Below, piece after piece: positions 23,516-33,633 of a stretch of DNA of 64,000 bases; position 1 is the first letter of the stretch, and every line of letters begins with the position of its first letter. The notes under the pieces are model-generated. The model made no database searches. It saw only the letters and a list, made by a program, of their open reading frames with translations, and was not told where the DNA came from. The translations under genes were made by a program, and so were the position numbers. Source of the stretch: Liolophura sinensis (taxonomy: Eukaryota > Mollusca > Polyplacophora > Chitonida > Chitonidae); NCBI RefSeq assembly GCF_032854445.1, contig NC_088302.1:44804645-44868644 (forward strand), read 5' to 3'.

Positions 23516-23728
23516 ATGTTGATGGTGGAAAATGATTGGGCTATGTTTACGCCAAAGTTGCGTTGTTGTGTTTATTTGGATGATGATTTGGACATAACCA
23601 GAAACAAAATTCCATCTATTACTTCAGGTTCTGTGGCAAAAATTCAGGTAAAAAAAAAAGAAAAATATATGCATCTGTGCATTGAACATGATGTCTATAA
23701 GTCCACATTTTCACTGGAAAACTCCTAG
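23516..23728 (+). CDS. Candidate short ORF/exon, unknown, inside an SMG5 intron
   Basis: A plus-strand ATG frame opens in the SMG5 intron 23022-24020. It reads MLMVENDWAMFTPKLRCCVY, then LDDDLDITRNKIPSITSGSV and AKIQ, where CAG|GTAAAA would serve as a donor at about 23648; unspliced it runs on to a stop at 23726. The first 44 codons have a protein-like composition. Nothing is recognised. It could be an antisense or nested gene's first exon, a transposon remnant or chance. Confidence 0.18.
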   Translation: MLMVENDWAMFTPKLRCCVYLDDDLDITRNKIPSITSGSVAKIQVKKKEKYMHLCIEHDVYKSTFSLENS

Positions 23729-24020
23729 ATGGGCTGCAGTACATGTACTTCCTGGCAGCTGTGAATACTAGGTAGTAGAATGATGTCAACTCATTGAAGA
23801 ATCTCCTTTTTCACAATGAACATCTGAGAAGTTGGTCAGCAACCAACAAAGGCATCAACATTGTATTTAACTTCCAAATTCTTAACAATTTAATGACTGC
23901 TACTAGCAATCTTCATGGGAATGATGCTTATATCTCTACTGACAAATCATATTTTTTCACTGCATGAAAACTCCACAAAGGTTTCACGATCAGAGTACAA
24001 AAGTGACAACCCACACTGAC

Positions 24021-24178
24021 CCTGTTGCTTGCACATGGTCAGCAATGGTTTGAGTCTGACCATGTTTTCCAGGCTATTCAATTCGTGAGTGGTCAACACC
24101 GTCACCATGGTACTACTGACCAGCTGACCAGTTTGCTGGTTCAAGTACTGACCGCAACTCAACAGCTCATGTAGACAC
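24021..24178 (-). CDS. SMG5: SMG5, coding exon; PIN-like domain core
   Basis: The exon is 158 nt, with acceptor TTTTGTAG and donor CAGG|GTCAGT, entering in phase 2 and leaving in phase 1. It encodes CLHELLSCGQYLNQQ, TGQLVSSTMVTVLTTHELNS and LENMVRLKPLLTMCKQQ. The segment STMVTVLT matches vertebrate SGMVTIITG, a central beta strand of the PIN-like fold. The reading frame stays open past the donor to a stop at 23947, so an unspliced read-through would add a short unrelated tail. The spliced form is preferred because the next exon supplies the conserved C-terminus in phase. Confidence 0.92.
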
Positions 24179-24634
24179 CTACAAAACAAGACCATAAATT
24201 AAATGAACAAAGCCAGTACAATAATAAAACTAGACACACGCAATCTACAACAACTAAATGTATGTACAAGAGCCCCGTAAAGAAGAGCAAGTTAATGTCT
24301 TCTTTCATACGACCAAGCACACTTACCCACTTTTCAATCTTTCCTGCTGCTTAAGTTGGTGGTTTCCTGTTCTAAGATTTTCCAGGCATGTTACTGAGTT
24401 CTTGAAAGGCATGGAATTTAATCGAATTCAGCTGAATTTGATATTCACTCACTAAAGATTGTAGACATGCTTTACAGCAACAAATTTTTGACAACAGGAA
24501 CTGTTTACACTGTGGCTGCAAACACTTACTGCGCATGAGCCAGGGATGAACCTTGACAAATGGAATTACCACCAAAACTTATTTCTGTATTTCTGAATAC
24601 AGACTGTGTATAACACTGTATAAACACTACTGAC

Positions 24635-24715
24635 CACACTTCTCTGTTTTCCTTCTTCAGTGTCTTCTTTGGGGGAGGTCCAGCCTTCTCTTTGGCCTTC
24701 TGGGCACGGATGTAT
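24635..24715 (-). CDS. SMG5: SMG5, coding exon; PIN-like domain, basic segment
   Basis: The exon is 81 nt, with acceptor GTGATAG and donor GTGTG|GTCAGT, and enters and leaves in phase 2. It encodes RYIRAQKAKEKAGPPPKKTL, then KKENREVW. The vertebrate counterpart is RYIRCQKEVGK followed by a basic stretch and DAW; the start and the final Trp are conserved, and the Pro/Lys middle is variable. This segment is a loop and helix of the PIN-like domain. The Trp codon is split between this exon and the next. Confidence 0.93.
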
Positions 24716-24742
24716 CTATCACAGGAAAATTACATATAATGC

Positions 24743-24873
24743 AATTCTTCAACCTTTTTGCATGTTTGCAAGGTGTTTTTTCAAGCATATTTTGAAAAAT
24801 ACTTTGACAATGTAGTTTTGTCTCCAAAATCAAATTAAGAATACTCATAAATTGCACTGAATGTTGCTCTTTC
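24743..24873 (+). mobile_element. MITE family 1, copy 1, 3'-truncated
   Basis: It has the left terminal repeat ATTCTTCAACCTTTTTGCAT and about 110 bp of interior shared with copies 2 and 3 (for example CAAATTAAGAATACTCATAA). The right terminal repeat is lacking. It is in the SMG5 intron 24716-25482. Confidence 0.65.
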
Positions 24874-24977
24874 ATGAAACTAGAGGATCAGCCTAGTACT
24901 AAATGGGTACATTTTAGTTATAGACAAAAAATAACTGTAAATCAACGGACACACTATTTCAAACAGTTTTATTACTG

Positions 24978-25190
24978 TAATTCTTCAACATTTTCGCATG
25001 TTTACAATGTGTTTAATCAACCATAGTCTGAAGGCACTATTCTGTGTTGACTGATAAAATTATATTATTTGTGAAGCCCTGAAAATGGCCAATCCTACCA
25101 ATGTAGTTTTGGCTCGAAAATCAAATTAAAAATGTGCATAAAAATTACTGAATGCTCATTGAAGCACTGAATGCGAAGGTTGGGGAATTA
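24978..25190 (+). mobile_element. MITE family 1, copy 2, complete
   Basis: It begins TA-ATTCTTCAACATTTTCGC and ends GCGAAGGTTGGGGAAT-TA. The ends form an imperfect terminal inverted repeat of about 18-20 bp and are flanked by TA, the target pattern of Tc1/mariner-type elements. At about 210 bp it has no coding capacity. It sits about 100 bp from copy 1 in the same intron. Confidence 0.75.
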
Positions 25191-25482
25191 GGGTATGTCC
25201 CAAAACCATGATAAAGTTAATAAAAGCTTGGTGCTGAATGCATAATTGATGTGCAAGGTTATGGAGATAGGAAAACTGAGAATGGGAAGGAGATGGGAAA
25301 ACACCGCCAGGTACTGAAATTTTTTTAATCAAGCGGGTCTTGAGCATTCACCTTCTGCCACCCAGTGAAAAACAAGATTACCATTTAAAAATGTCAATAA
25401 ATTTGTTACCTGAGCAAGACTTCAATGTCTCGAAATATTATACTGTTAGTGACAGAACAAGCTTAGAACAAGAATGTTTCAC

Positions 25483-25573
25483 CTGTTGCCTTTGCGCAAT
25501 TCAACTTCTAGCCACCTGATGACCTCTCTGGCTGCAGCACTCTCTTTCTTGATGAAGTCTAAGGTATCAATGA
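25483..25573 (-). CDS. SMG5: SMG5, coding exon; PIN-like domain
   Basis: The exon is 91 nt, with acceptor CCTGTTAG behind a T-rich tract and donor AACAG|GTGAAA. It enters in phase 1 and leaves in phase 2. It encodes VIDTLDFIKKESAAAREVIR followed by WLEVELRKGNR. This is the second helix-rich part of the PIN-like domain; vertebrate SMG5 has VIDGLDLLKKEHPGARDGIR and YLEAEFKKGNR at the same place. There are no internal stops in the chosen frame, and both junction codons are restored correctly. The adjoining downstream intron (24716-25482) holds two MITE copies. Confidence 0.95.
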
Positions 25574-25608
25574 CTAACAGGAAAAAAAATCAAAACTTCT
25601 CATTAAAT

Positions 25609-25825
25609 AATTGATTAATTGGGGTTTACAACGCCATCCTGAACAATTTTTCATGTTTGTTTGGTTTATGGGTGGAGGTCAACAGAGCACCTGGAGTGAA
25701 CAACACTGCCTTTCAACAGGAACATGATAAAATTCCAAACTGAAAAATGCAGCCAAGCAGTGAGAGCTGGATTTGACCATGTGACCACATCAGTCAACAG
25801 CCTGACAGTTGCAGCGATCTAGTGG
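25609..25825 (-). mobile_element. Heavily decayed SINE family A copy in an SMG5 intron / exon flank
   Basis: The landmarks AATTGGGGTTTACAACGCC (tail complement), GAGAGCTGGATTTGACC (B-box region) and GTTGCAGCGATCTAG (head) occur in the right order and spacing relative to family A. Divergence is high. Confidence 0.4.
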
Positions 25826-25998
25826 TTTCTCAGCATGGTATGGACCCAATTGAAAAGTGAAGAATGGATGCAATGCAAGAAAACGTTTAAAAAAGTAAGA
25901 TCCTTACTTGATGGACCATTAGGGAAATCCCAGTTTAATATTTGAAGGTAAGGCACACATGAACAGAGGTTCAACAGACTGAGAAAGAGTGATCTTAC

Positions 25999-26155
25999 CT
26001 GAGAGAGGTATGATGATGATACACCTGGCTGACTGAGTGAGGTGTTTAAACACAGGCAGGTGATCACACAGCACCTTGGTGTCAGGAATCAGGTAGGGTG
26101 GGAATGAGGGTGTGTTCTCAGATTGCAGGGAGCCCTCCAATTGGCTCACCTCAGC
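25999..26155 (-). CDS. SMG5: SMG5, coding exon; linker and start of the PIN-like domain
   Basis: The exon is 157 nt, with acceptor CTCACAG and donor CTCAG|GTAAGA; it enters in phase 0 and leaves in phase 1. It begins AEVSQLEGSLQ, nearly identical to vertebrate SMG5 (LEVSQLEGSLQ), then a variable Ser/Pro linker, then YLIPDTKVLCDHLPV and a hydrophobic strand CIIIIPLS. The second half is the first beta-alpha-beta unit of the PIN-like fold. The Asp of LIPDT matches the one acidic active-site position that SMG5 keeps; known SMG5 PIN domains lack the full acidic set found in the nuclease SMG6, so this domain is expected to be catalytically inactive or weak. The split codon at the 3' border gives Val, continuing into VIDTLDF, again as in vertebrate SMG5. 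Confidence 0.95.
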
Positions 26156-26351
26156 CTGTGAGCCAAACCAGACATAGTTAACACAATTAACTCAAGCAAG
26201 ATCACAAGCATATGTACCTGTCTGACTTATTTCCATATATTAATGGTAGTTATGTTTATGGATCCGCATTAACAGAATAGAAAATGACATACAGCTGTTC
26301 TACATGTAATCAACCACCTGAAATCAAGACAGCCATATGAACTCACGAACT

Positions 26352-26440
26352 CAAAGGTGAGCCGAATGAAGACAGATTACAATGGAGGTGTACAGAAGAG
26401 AAATCCAGCATGAGGCAGACTTAAACTAACAGCCAATATT
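26352..26440 (-). mobile_element. Decayed SINE family A fragment
   Basis: Body and B-box landmarks (AATCCAGCATGAGG, AGACTTAAACTAACAG) align with GAAGCCAGCATGAGC and GACTTGAACTCACAG of family A. It lies in the SMG5 intron 26156-28766. Confidence 0.35.
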
Positions 26441-26619
26441 TTCGGGACAGGCTTGTAGGATATTGTGCCAGACTAGCAAAGTTCATTTTTACTTTATTAC
26501 CTCATCATTCCGCTTATAAAACACACTGCATCTAGTCATATGGTTGCAAGGAATTTTGTCTTAAGAAAATACAGTAGTAAACTGTAATAGTGTCATGCAC
26601 ATTACATGTACCTTAACAC

Positions 26620-26735
26620 AAACATCTGGAGAAGAAGCCAATAAGAACTGGACTTTAACTCAAATCAGCTACATTGGTGAGAGGCTCATGTGTCACTATG
26701 CTACACTATCATATTAACCCCTCTGCACACAACAA
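26620..26735 (-). mobile_element. Decayed SINE family A, tRNA-like half
   Basis: AAGCCAATAAGAACTGGAC, TTTAACTCAAATCAGC and ATTGGTGAGAGGCTCATG follow the family A order from body to head, ending in a TTAACCCCTCTG head-like end. Confidence 0.5.
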
Positions 26736-26924
26736 AGCATTTTGAATGTGTTATAAAGACTGTAGGTTATTTGAAGGCGCACATGTACTTTAACTGTTTA
26801 ACTGTTAATTTAACTGTTTCATACTGAGCTTGTGGCATACATGAGCAGGCATATGGTCAGGTTGGACCTGTGGCAATGTAGTGGACAGCAACTTAGTCAT
26901 TTACTGTACAGGTGCTTAGTTCAC

Positions 26925-26975
26925 TGTACATGTGCTTAGTTCACTGGACATGTACAGGGAACTAAGCACTGTACA
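26925..26975. repeat. Short strong hairpin
   Basis: TGTACA-T-GTGCTTAGTTC pairs with GAACTAAGCAC-TGTACA across a 16-nt loop (26943-26958). The 17 base pairs carry one bulge. It lies in the SMG5 intron 26156-28766. Confidence 0.55.
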
Positions 26976-28766
26976 TGTATAAGGGAAGAGTTCTACTGAT
27001 CTTAAGTAAAATATTCTGAGGTTTATTTGAAGGGTAGGACCATATCCTTCTGGAACAATATGTTTCAGCACCAAAAGGAATACTTCATTTAACATTTAAC
27101 TGCCTCTAAAAGTGAACTTTTTGGGGGCAAATATTAGGTCATTCACCATATGTGCAGTACCCACAGGTAGAGACCATGACACTGAGAGTCTGGCAAAAAG
27201 TTCTGTCTTTATACCCTGCCTCCTTTGGCTGTGCTCACGCTGACAATATTGGTATAGTACTGAAGTTCTTATTTTAATAGATATGCTTGGTACTGAGACA
27301 AATGCCTCCTTATAGTCCACTGCCCAGAAGGCATGCTCTGTGGCGGACACGATTGTGCAAAAGCGACACTGCTGATGCTCCCTGTGCAGTCGTTTCAGCA
27401 AAAGGGCAAATTAATAAATTTTAGAGACTTCCAATTATCTAGCTTTCCTCCTGACTCTTTACAAAAAATGTAAGGCCAATTTCTGACCTATAGTGGACTC
27501 CTGTTGAAATATCTATTAAATAAATTATACATCAGCATCCAAATAATTCCACAAATTACAAAAATTGTTGTCCCCAATGCCCTATTACCGAGACCCTGAC
27601 AAAATGGCAGGGAAATAATTGGGCGACAAGTTAGCCAGGAACTGTAGACTGGTGGAGTTTTTATAAGACGGCTCTAGCCACAGTCTTGAACAACCAGTCA
27701 CTCAGGACGCTAACAATCAGAAAGGAAATGAAATATTGATTTCTGCTGTATTTATAGCCCCATACTCTGCCATAACATAAGCACAATGGTGGACTGAAAT
27801 CTCTATCAGGGGGATAGCTTTGGTATTTACAGGCTTTGCTCATTTTTTGCAGCATGCTGGAAACGTACAAAAGGGAAATTGGGCCGGATCTCTAAACCCC
27901 TCAGTTGATTCCCTGCCAGACATATCGCAGTAATAGTATTATCTAATTGGAAATGGGGAGGAAATATATTCCATTGCTAAAGCCATCCATCTGACTGTCA
28001 AAACGGCTGTTCTCAGAAGTGAGCTTTCATCTTTGAGGACCTGGCCGCCCTGCAGGGACAGAATGACAGCCTGGTCTGTCCGCATCGTATCCCCGGTCTG
28101 TGTATCAACCACATAGAATAATAGATGATTCACCAGGTTATCATTCAGCACTGCCTGGTTATAATCAATTCATTACTCTCACCACGGATAACCAGTTCCC
28201 AAAATATCTAGGTGCCTTTTTTATTTCAGTTTCAAATCACTGTTAATATACATGCTGGTTCAATTATTTATTTCTTTTTTTTTTTTTTTTTTGGAGAAGA
28301 AGTTTTGTTACAAAGCTGAAAGAGATGAAAGGGTTTAAAATAGTTCAACCAAGACAACTTAATTTCCTGCCTGCACTAAGGACTATATCATTAAAAATGA
28401 AATCACAATAGCGGGCATTTATAACACATACAATATTTTAACAGTAATTACTCACTTCTCCCCTCATACACAGTTTCCTTTTGTAGAAATTATGTATTTC
28501 TTTTTTTATATCATGATATATAACTGCAGCAGATGAAATAACTATAAAGTCAAAACTATATAGTGAATGCAGAGTGCATCTTGGGACATTTAGACAAAAT
28601 CCAAATACTGATACATATCGTACTGAAGCTCTTTATGAGCAGCCTAACATTTGACCATACATCACCTACTCGGAAAATGTCAGGATATCCTGAGTTGTAA
28701 AAAAGCCAAACAGCATGACCACAAGCGTGACATGAACAAGCGTGTTATGTTAATTACAACTCTCAC

Positions 28767-28826
28767 CTGTAAACGAAGCTGGGCCATATCTCTCATCAGC
28801 TGATTCCTGCGGGTTTCTTCACGTAC
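28767..28826 (-). CDS. SMG5: SMG5, coding exon (first of six seen); segment before the PIN-like domain
   Basis: This 60-nt exon is bounded by an acceptor ending GTTACAG and a donor CAG|GTGAGA on the minus strand, phase 0 at both ends. It encodes 20 residues including RRNQLMRDMAQLRLQ, which closely matches the vertebrate SMG5 segment just ahead of the PIN-like domain (vertebrate form: EEARRNRLMRDMAQLRLQ). SMG5 is an NMD factor that works with SMG7 to bring phosphorylated UPF1 to dephosphorylation and mRNA decay, acting in the cytoplasm. The charged helical segment is a family trait. No further upstream exon (the 14-3-3-like and helical N-terminal regions) could be identified in the window. A perfect 10-bp tandem array starts 34 bases upstream of the acceptor. 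The identification rests on the in-phase chain with the five exons downstream. Confidence 0.9.
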
Positions 28827-28860
28827 CTGTAACAATAGTCGTCAGTGTAAAACAGACAGG

Positions 28861-28980
28861 GTAAGACTGTGTAAGACTGGGTAAGACTGGATAAGACTGT
28901 GCAAGACTGTGTAAGACTGGGGAAGACTGTGTGAGACTGGGTGAGACTGTGTGAGACTGGGTAAGACTGTGTAAAACTTT
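28861..28980. repeat. Perfectly phased 10-bp minisatellite, 12 units
   Basis: There are twelve consecutive 10-bp units around GTAAGACTGG/T with no length variation, the last unit ending AAAACTTT-like. On the SMG5 sense strand the unit reads CAGTCTTAC and the array ends 34 bases upstream of the acceptor of exon 28767-28826. Confidence 0.95.
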
Positions 28981-31112
28981 AATAAACATCCTCAATCACT
29001 CTCCACTTGTTGTATCTAGCAATGCTATACATATTGACGATTCATTTATAATTGCAGAGTGCAGCAACTCAGGTAAACAACTTAAAGCAAAACTGATATC
29101 AATGCACAAACTGCACTTGATGTGAAGTTTTGTCTTACACAAAAAGGTTCAGAATTGAGATGAGTATTCATCTCTAAGGTGACATTATCTACATGTATGC
29201 TGTGATGTGAGGTTTTGTCTGTAAGCTAAGGTGTATCTGTGCTGTGAGGTTTTATCTGTGAGGTGAACTTTGGGGACAGAGATATCTGGTCTGGTCATTG
29301 ACCTCAATTCTAGCATAGCCACACTCCACAGGTACTTCCTGGCATCCTCAACCTCTGTCCTCAAGCCTGGCTGGCTAAAAACCAGCCAAAACACAACAAA
29401 TAGACCATAAATGTCAGGCTTTCTAGCTTCTGAGACATGCCATTCTGTTCGCCAGACACATTGGCTTTCAACAGCAGATTAATGGAGGGTCCTGCAGGGA
29501 CAAGAGCCCATTTCAATGGCATGGGCTTATTGTATTACCATAGTCACTGGAATTATCACTCTACAAGAAGACTAAACCAGGGCTTACACTGGAGTGTATC
29601 ATGCACAGACCTGAAATCTGTCCCAAACTCCTAACAAGCATGGGATGACTATTCTCATGGCACTTTTACTTCCTACAGTACTTTCCATAGCCTCATCCTG
29701 TTTCTACTTTACCAAACCAAAAATTATCTCAAGCTCAAATGATAACTGAAAAAAGCAGGCAAAAAAAAAAACAAAAAAAACCCAGCCCGGAAAATGAAAT
29801 ATTTGGAAGCATTTAGTCCATTCAAGCATACCACCATGAACTCAGGACTGAGGTCAACATCAGTATCAACTGAAGGGAAGGACATGACCCCGGGATCACA
29901 AAGTGATCTAAGACTTAAGTCAAAATTTCACATCACTCTAAAATTATTATCTCTGATGTATCAAAGTCAAAATATTGCTTAACAACATAAATTCTGGGTA
30001 GGTTATTGCACAACAAATTTCAGCTAAAATAACATTAAAGAACACACAAAATTAAATGATTAAAATTTTGACTTCGATCGCTTTGTGTTCCCGAAGCCAG
30101 GCGTCTGCTTATGGAAACTGGCTGCAACTTGTTATTGATGGAAGTAAAATAGTCAGGCCTAAAAGAGTTTGCAAGATATCTCTGGTGACCAGACATCAGG
30201 CTTATCACTTCAGAGCCACACCAGCTATATGCCAAAAGGTTATGAAGACACTGGTTGCAAGATTTCCACCTTCGCCATATCAAAGGGCTGTCAATGCAGA
30301 GTGTGTAAGATTTTGACATTGGTCATACCTATTAAAGGGTTATCATTGTCATACACTGGCCATACCAGAGTCGTCATTACAGAGTGTACAAAACAATGTT
30401 GAAGAAAATGGGAACTGTGATGGGTACATGGTGATGGTCCCTGGTTCCGTAACAGTTCTTATAGGTCAAGACAGACAGGAGTTTCCATATAGAGAAACCT
30501 GAAGAGCTTTCTATGTAAGAACTACTCTGGCATTATTAAAAGGTGACAGGAAAGTATGTATCGGATCAGGGAATTAAAGAGTACATGTCACAAGACAATC
30601 CTTGTCCATACAAAACAATTTACAGTCATTGTCCCCAGGCTTTCTTTTCCACAAGGTATGTAATTAACATCATGTTTCTCCCACTTTCATCTGTTTACAG
30701 AGGCACCTTCCATAATGTTACTGTAGCCAGGTCAGAGCTTCAATCAGTGGCAGAAGCTGAGCTTATTACAGGCAAATGGAACGGAAACAAGTCAGACTTG
30801 CAGATGAATCCCGCAGATAGAGTCAATATGTTTGAAGAGAACACCATTCTGTACACTGGACAACTGACTGCTGTTTCAATAAAAGTCTCAATCTGGTGTT
30901 AGTGGAAAGCCGAGAGAAAATTCCGTCTGAACAGATCTATCGCCCGCAGCTGGTAGAATAATGGGTTAACTGGTTTAAAAAATATCAAAACAGGCCGCCT
31001 TTGATGTTCAGTTACTGGCTACAGCTAACAGACAGAAGTGATGTGTTTGTATGTACAGCCTGGGATATTCATTACCCACCAGTGTGCTGCTTGTTATGAC
31101 TGTAACATGGAA
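28981..31112. other. Presumed SMG5 intron, unique sequence plus a MITE
   Basis: Holds MITE family 2 copy 1. No further SMG5 exon was recognised. A minus-strand frame near 29185-29394 was examined and not accepted. Confidence 0.45.
29891..30093 (+). mobile_element. MITE family 2, copy 1
   Basis: The left end GGGATCACAAAGTGATCTAA is followed by GACTTAAGTCAAAATTT. The right end is the inverted counterpart AAATTTTGACTTCGATCGCT followed by TTGTGTTCCC. The terminal inverted repeat is about 38 bp and the element about 203 bp, with an AT-rich non-coding interior matching copy 2 in reverse orientation. Confidence 0.75.
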
Positions 31113-32508
31113 TCTAACTGACAGACAAATTCATGATGATTAGGGCCTCTGAGTCATATGTTCATGTAACTGACAGACAAATTCATGATGATTAAGGCCT
31201 CAGAGTCATAGGTCCATCTAACTGACAGATAAATTCACGATGATTAAGGCCACTGAGTCATAGGTTCATCTAACTGACAGATAAATTCATGATGATTAGG
31301 GCCTCCGAGTCATACGTTCATGTAACTGACAGACAAATTCATGATGATTAAGGCCTCAGAGTCATAGGGTCATCTAACTGATGGACAAATTCATGATGTT
31401 TAGGGCCACCAAGTCATAGGTTCAAGTAACTGACTGACAAATTCATGATGATTAAGGCCTCAGAGTCATAGGTTCATGTTTTTTTTTTTTTTTTTTTTTT
31501 TTGATTGGTGTTTTACGCCGTACTCAAGATTATTTCACTTATACGACGGCGGCCAGCATTATGGTGGGTGGAAACCGGGCAGAGCCCGGGGGAAACCCAC
31601 GACCATCCGCAGGTTGCTGGCAGACCTTCCCACGTACGGCCGGAGAGGAAGGCAGCATGAGCTGGTCTTGAACTCACAGCGACCGCATTGGTGAGAGGCT
31701 TCTGGGTCATTACGCTGCGCTAGCGCGCTAACCGACTGAGCCACGGAGGCCCCCATAGGTTCATGTAACTGACAGACAAATTCATGACGATTAAGTCCAC
31801 TGAGTCATAGGTTCATCTAACTGACAGATAAATTCATGATGATTAGGGCCTCAGAGTCATACGTTCATGTAACTGACAGACAAATTCATGATGATTAAGG
31901 CCTTCGAGTCATACGTTCATGTAACTGACAGACAAATTCATGATGATTAAGGCCACTGAGTCATAGGTTCATCTAACCAACAGACAAATTCATGATGATT
32001 AGGGCCTCCGAGTCATAGGGTCATCTAACTGATGGACAAATTCATGATGTTTAGGGCCACCAAGTCATAGGTTCAAATAACTGACTGACAAATTCATGAT
32101 GATTAAGGCCTCCAAGTCATAGGTTCATCGAACAGACAGACAAATTCATGATGATTAAGGCCTCCGAGTCATAGGTTCATCTAACTGACTGACAAATTCA
32201 TGATGATTAAGGCCTCTGAGTCATAGAGTCATCTAATTGACAGATAAATTCTTGATCATTAAGGCCTCAGAGTCATAGGTCCATCTAACTGACAGACAAA
32301 TTCATGATGATTAGGGCCTCCGAGTAATAGGTTCATGTAACTGACAGACAAATTCATGATGATTAAGGCCTCCGAGTCATAGGTTCATGTAACTGACAGA
32401 CAAATTCATGATGATTAAGGCCTTCGAGTCATAGGTTCATGTAACTGACAGACAAATTCATGATGATTAAGGCCTTTGAGTCATAGGTACATGTAACTGA
32501 CAGACAAA
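31113..32508. repeat. 52-bp minisatellite, about 21 units
   Basis: The unit contains AACTGACAGACAAATTCATG, ATGATTAAGGCC and GAGTCATAGGTTCATG. About 7 units precede and 14 follow a full-length SINE inserted at 31479-31754. Unit divergence is moderate. Confidence 0.95.
31479..31754 (-). mobile_element. SINE family A, full-length, with target-site duplication
   Basis: This is the best family A copy. It has a poly-T tract of about 23 (the A tail), tail complement GTTTTACGCCGTACTCAAGA, body, B box, and the complete head ending in GACTGAGCCACGGAGGCCCC. It is flanked by ATAGGTTCATG on both sides (31468-31478 and 31755-31765). It has inserted in the 52-bp minisatellite, whose unit contains that same sequence. 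Confidence 0.95.
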
Positions 32509-32660
32509 ATTTTTTTTTTACATCTTTAATACTTAAGAATATTATGGTGTGAGGAAACTTGGCAGAGCCCGAGGAAAATCCATGACAACCTGCAGGTTGC
32601 TGACAGACCTCCCACATACAACCTCAGAGGAAACCAGCATGAACTGGGCTTGAGCAGGTT
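32509..32660 (-). mobile_element. Decayed SINE family A at the edge of the 52-bp array
   Basis: T tract, ACTTAAGAATATTATGG, GAGGAAACTTGGCAGAGC, CTGCAGGTTGCTGACAGACC and GAAACCAGCATGAACTGG keep the family A order. The head is lost. It terminates the 52-bp minisatellite. Confidence 0.7.
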
Positions 32661-33633
32661 CAAGATACACATTATGGACCTACAGACACAAATCATGTAC
32701 CAACTGCAACTAAAAAATAGTGCTTAAAGGCTAGAAGAATTGCTTCACATCTCCATCTCAACCACTGGATAACCAGGCATGTAGCATTTCTAGCAATCAC
32801 TGCCCCCTAATTCTTTTAATTTTTCATGACAAGATATTACTAGTGCTGAAAGCAGAACATTACATTTCTTTCACAGCTTTTTGGAGAAGTGAAGAAAGAA
32901 TTAGACGGTGTAACCATGTGAGAAAAAAGAAACTTAATATTTCTTCTACAGTTCCATGTATATTTGCTAAAAAAAAAGCAGACGAGGTGTCCAAAAATTA
33001 GAACAAATAGGGTAGTTGTCTAGATAAGGATTAAAATTACTATTTTGATAAACCGAACTGAAAAACACAGGTTTTTGTGGAGATCCCAGCATAAGCTTTG
33101 AAATTTATGAGGGCTATATTTTCCAGAACCACCCTTCCCTCTTGGTCAACTGGCAAATCAAGGAATCCAATCTTGTAATATGCTACTCCTGAGAGTTAGG
33201 TATAATCACTGAGTTTCTCATTACAAACAAGCTGGCAAGACATGTACACAGGAAAATAATGGGGCAATCAAAGAGTTAACTGATCTCACAGCAACAGCCA
33301 TTAAATCCCACACTTGAAAATGTTCTAAGCCTTGACGCTGAAATATTTTCCACATTCATGAACTATTTTATATTGGTTGGCAAGTTTCTGCTAACTGATG
33401 TATCAAAACGCTCAAAGTAAAATGTCAATAAGTACAAAAAACTGTTAGTCCAGTTTGGAAAATCTATGTGCAAAATGAAGAAATTATGGAGCCACTGGGC
33501 TCAGCTTTGTCACTGTACTACAATCCCAGAGACAATTACCATCCCGTCTCTAAGCTGTCTGCATACACAGGTCTCAAGTCTCTTCCCGTAAATGTCACGG
33601 GTGGGGGGTGATGTTAACCCCCTCCACACGTTT
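32661..33633. other. Presumed intron, nothing recognised
   Basis: AT-rich unique sequence between two tandem arrays. Confidence 0.5.

Larger units (their letters stand above)
26156..28766. other. SMG5 intron, 2.6 kb
   Basis: Holds decayed SINEs, the hairpin at 26925 and a repeat-free block at 27480-28160. The open frame at 27096-27401 (minus) shares about 40 bp with one at 43954-44193 (around ACTTTTGGGGGC and TTAGGTCATT), so it is probably part of a dispersed repeat. Confidence 0.6.

Noticed and set aside
27096-27401. Minus-strand gene in an SMG5 intron
   Set aside because: It shares a short block with 43954-44193, so it is more likely a dispersed repeat than a gene.
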